From Bacteroidales bacterium (lineage in GTDB: Bacteria; Bacteroidota; Bacteroidia; Bacteroidales; UBA7960): DNA of 7,043 nucleotides. Each line of letters starts with the position of its first letter. The stretch's first letter is position 1. Shown here piece by piece: positions 6,431 to 7,043 of this stretch. The stretch covers positions 1-7,043 of the forward strand of contig DMJL01000013.1 in NCBI GenBank assembly GCA_003451785.1, in the 5' to 3' direction. The position numbers and the translations under genes are program-made. The notes under the pieces were generated by a model. The model was not told the DNA's origin. It saw nothing but the letters and a program-made list of their open reading frames with translations, and did not search any database.

Positions 6431-6470
6431 AAAGCCAAAGAATCCAATCATTTAAAAGTTGTAAAGCAGT

Positions 6471-7043
6471 TTACTGTATGTTTTCGGTTTTGGGCAATCC
6501 AAACTCCTCCACCATGGTTATTTTCAGAACTGCCAATGCATCGAGTATGGGATTATAAATCTCAGGAATTATGGGTATTTGAACCCCTTTTGCCGAAATC
6601 TTATTTTCTAATATCATCTCTACACCTATGGCGGCGGGCAATGCAACAGTGCGTGCCACTGCTGTGTCGGATGCCGGAGTTCCAAAATCCAACATGGAAG
6701 ATTTTATAACTTCCGTTACGCCGTTGGGGTAGGATGCCAGAAACACATGCTGCATTACTACCATATCTCTATCATCTGATCCTAGTCCCATTTTGGCCAT
6801 CATAAGGTCGGAAGTGATTTCGAAGGGAGAGTCTTCAGTGCGGTTCATTTGGGCATTATCAAACACTCCCAACCATAACATAGCATCCAATGCATGTGCA
6901 TTCTCCGGCAGTCCCAAATAGTTTGCAACCTTTTTCCGAATGGAGTCAGCTTTATCTGCTCCGATGAGCATGGCCACCATTTCTGCATAGGACTTGCCGG
7001 TGAAATCGTATTTTTCTTGCGTAATCAATCCTAAAGCTTTCAT
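6471..7043 (-). CDS. saccharopine dehydrogenase family protein, C-terminal part (5' end outside the window)
   Basis: These are the last 190 residues of a saccharopine dehydrogenase-family enzyme read from the - strand, ending with TAA at 6471-6473. In Bacteroidota, full-length members of about 430-460 residues are usually annotated as the NADP-dependent, glutamate-forming saccharopine dehydrogenase (LYS9 type) of lysine metabolism. The recognisable C-terminal domain features are TGKSYAEMVAMLIG, the LDAMLWLGVFD segment, DDRDMVVMQHVF, VARTVALPAAIGVEMIL, and ISAKGVQIPIIPEIYNPIL near the end. The NAD(P)-binding N-terminal domain is beyond the window. The Met at the edge (7041-7043) is most likely internal, matching the conserved segment that precedes GL in this domain. 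It converges on atpG with a 56-base gap and has no obvious functional link to it. Substrate cannot be fixed from this part alone; related reductases share the fold. Confidence 0.85.
   Translation of the reverse strand: MKALGLITQEKYDFTGKSYAEMVAMLIGADKADSIRKKVANYLGLPENAHALDAMLWLGVFDNAQMNRTEDSPFEITSDLMMAKMGLGSDDRDMVVMQHVFLASYPNGVTEVIKSSMLDFGTPASDTAVARTVALPAAIGVEMILENKISAKGVQIPIIPEIYNPILDALAVLKITMVEEFGLPKTENIQ

Noticed and set aside
7041..7043. ATG at the window edge as the true start of the saccharopine dehydrogenase gene
   Set aside because: The remaining 190 residues are only the C-terminal domain of an enzyme more than twice as long; the Met is probably internal.

Overview
The window comes from a Bacteroidota (Bacteroidetes) chromosome. 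Four things point there. The ATP synthase genes run in the order atpB-E-F-H-A-G with no atpD or atpC. Subunit a carries a long N-terminal extension with a signal peptide. A bactofilin gene precedes the operon. Nearly all starts lack a Shine-Dalgarno sequence. Genus or species cannot be told from this sequence.

Layout. Positions 2-178 hold the last 58 codons of a protein whose tail resembles the C-terminus of the type IX secretion/gliding TPR lipoprotein PorW/SprE. An 89-base AT-rich gap with a possible Bacteroidota-type promoter follows. Then come a bactofilin (268-615), a small four-helix AtpI-like membrane protein (675-1097) and six F-type ATP synthase subunits: a (1139-2272), c (2321-2587), b (2697-3191), delta (3324-3869), alpha (3893-5515) and gamma (5512-6414). 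All are on the + strand. A 7-bp hairpin lies over the atpG stop codon. The C-terminal part of a saccharopine dehydrogenase-family gene converges from the - strand (6471 to the window end).

How the genes work together. Subunits a and c form the ion-conducting motor, b and delta form the peripheral stalk, and alpha and gamma belong to the F1 head and rotor. The catalytic beta subunit and epsilon must be encoded elsewhere. The AtpI-like protein is probably an assembly or accessory factor. The bactofilin is a polymer-forming scaffold whose link to the synthase is unknown.

No exotic new system is evident. The most unusual content is in the membrane motor. Helix 1 of subunit c has lost most of its GxGxGxG packing motif, reading A-x-T-x-G-x-S. 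In subunit a, the His/Glu pair usual in Bacteroidota near the essential Arg is replaced by Phe and Lys. These changes occur together in intact genes that keep the core ion-transfer residues (Arg301 in a, Glu71 in c). That suggests a diverged Fo motor rather than decay.
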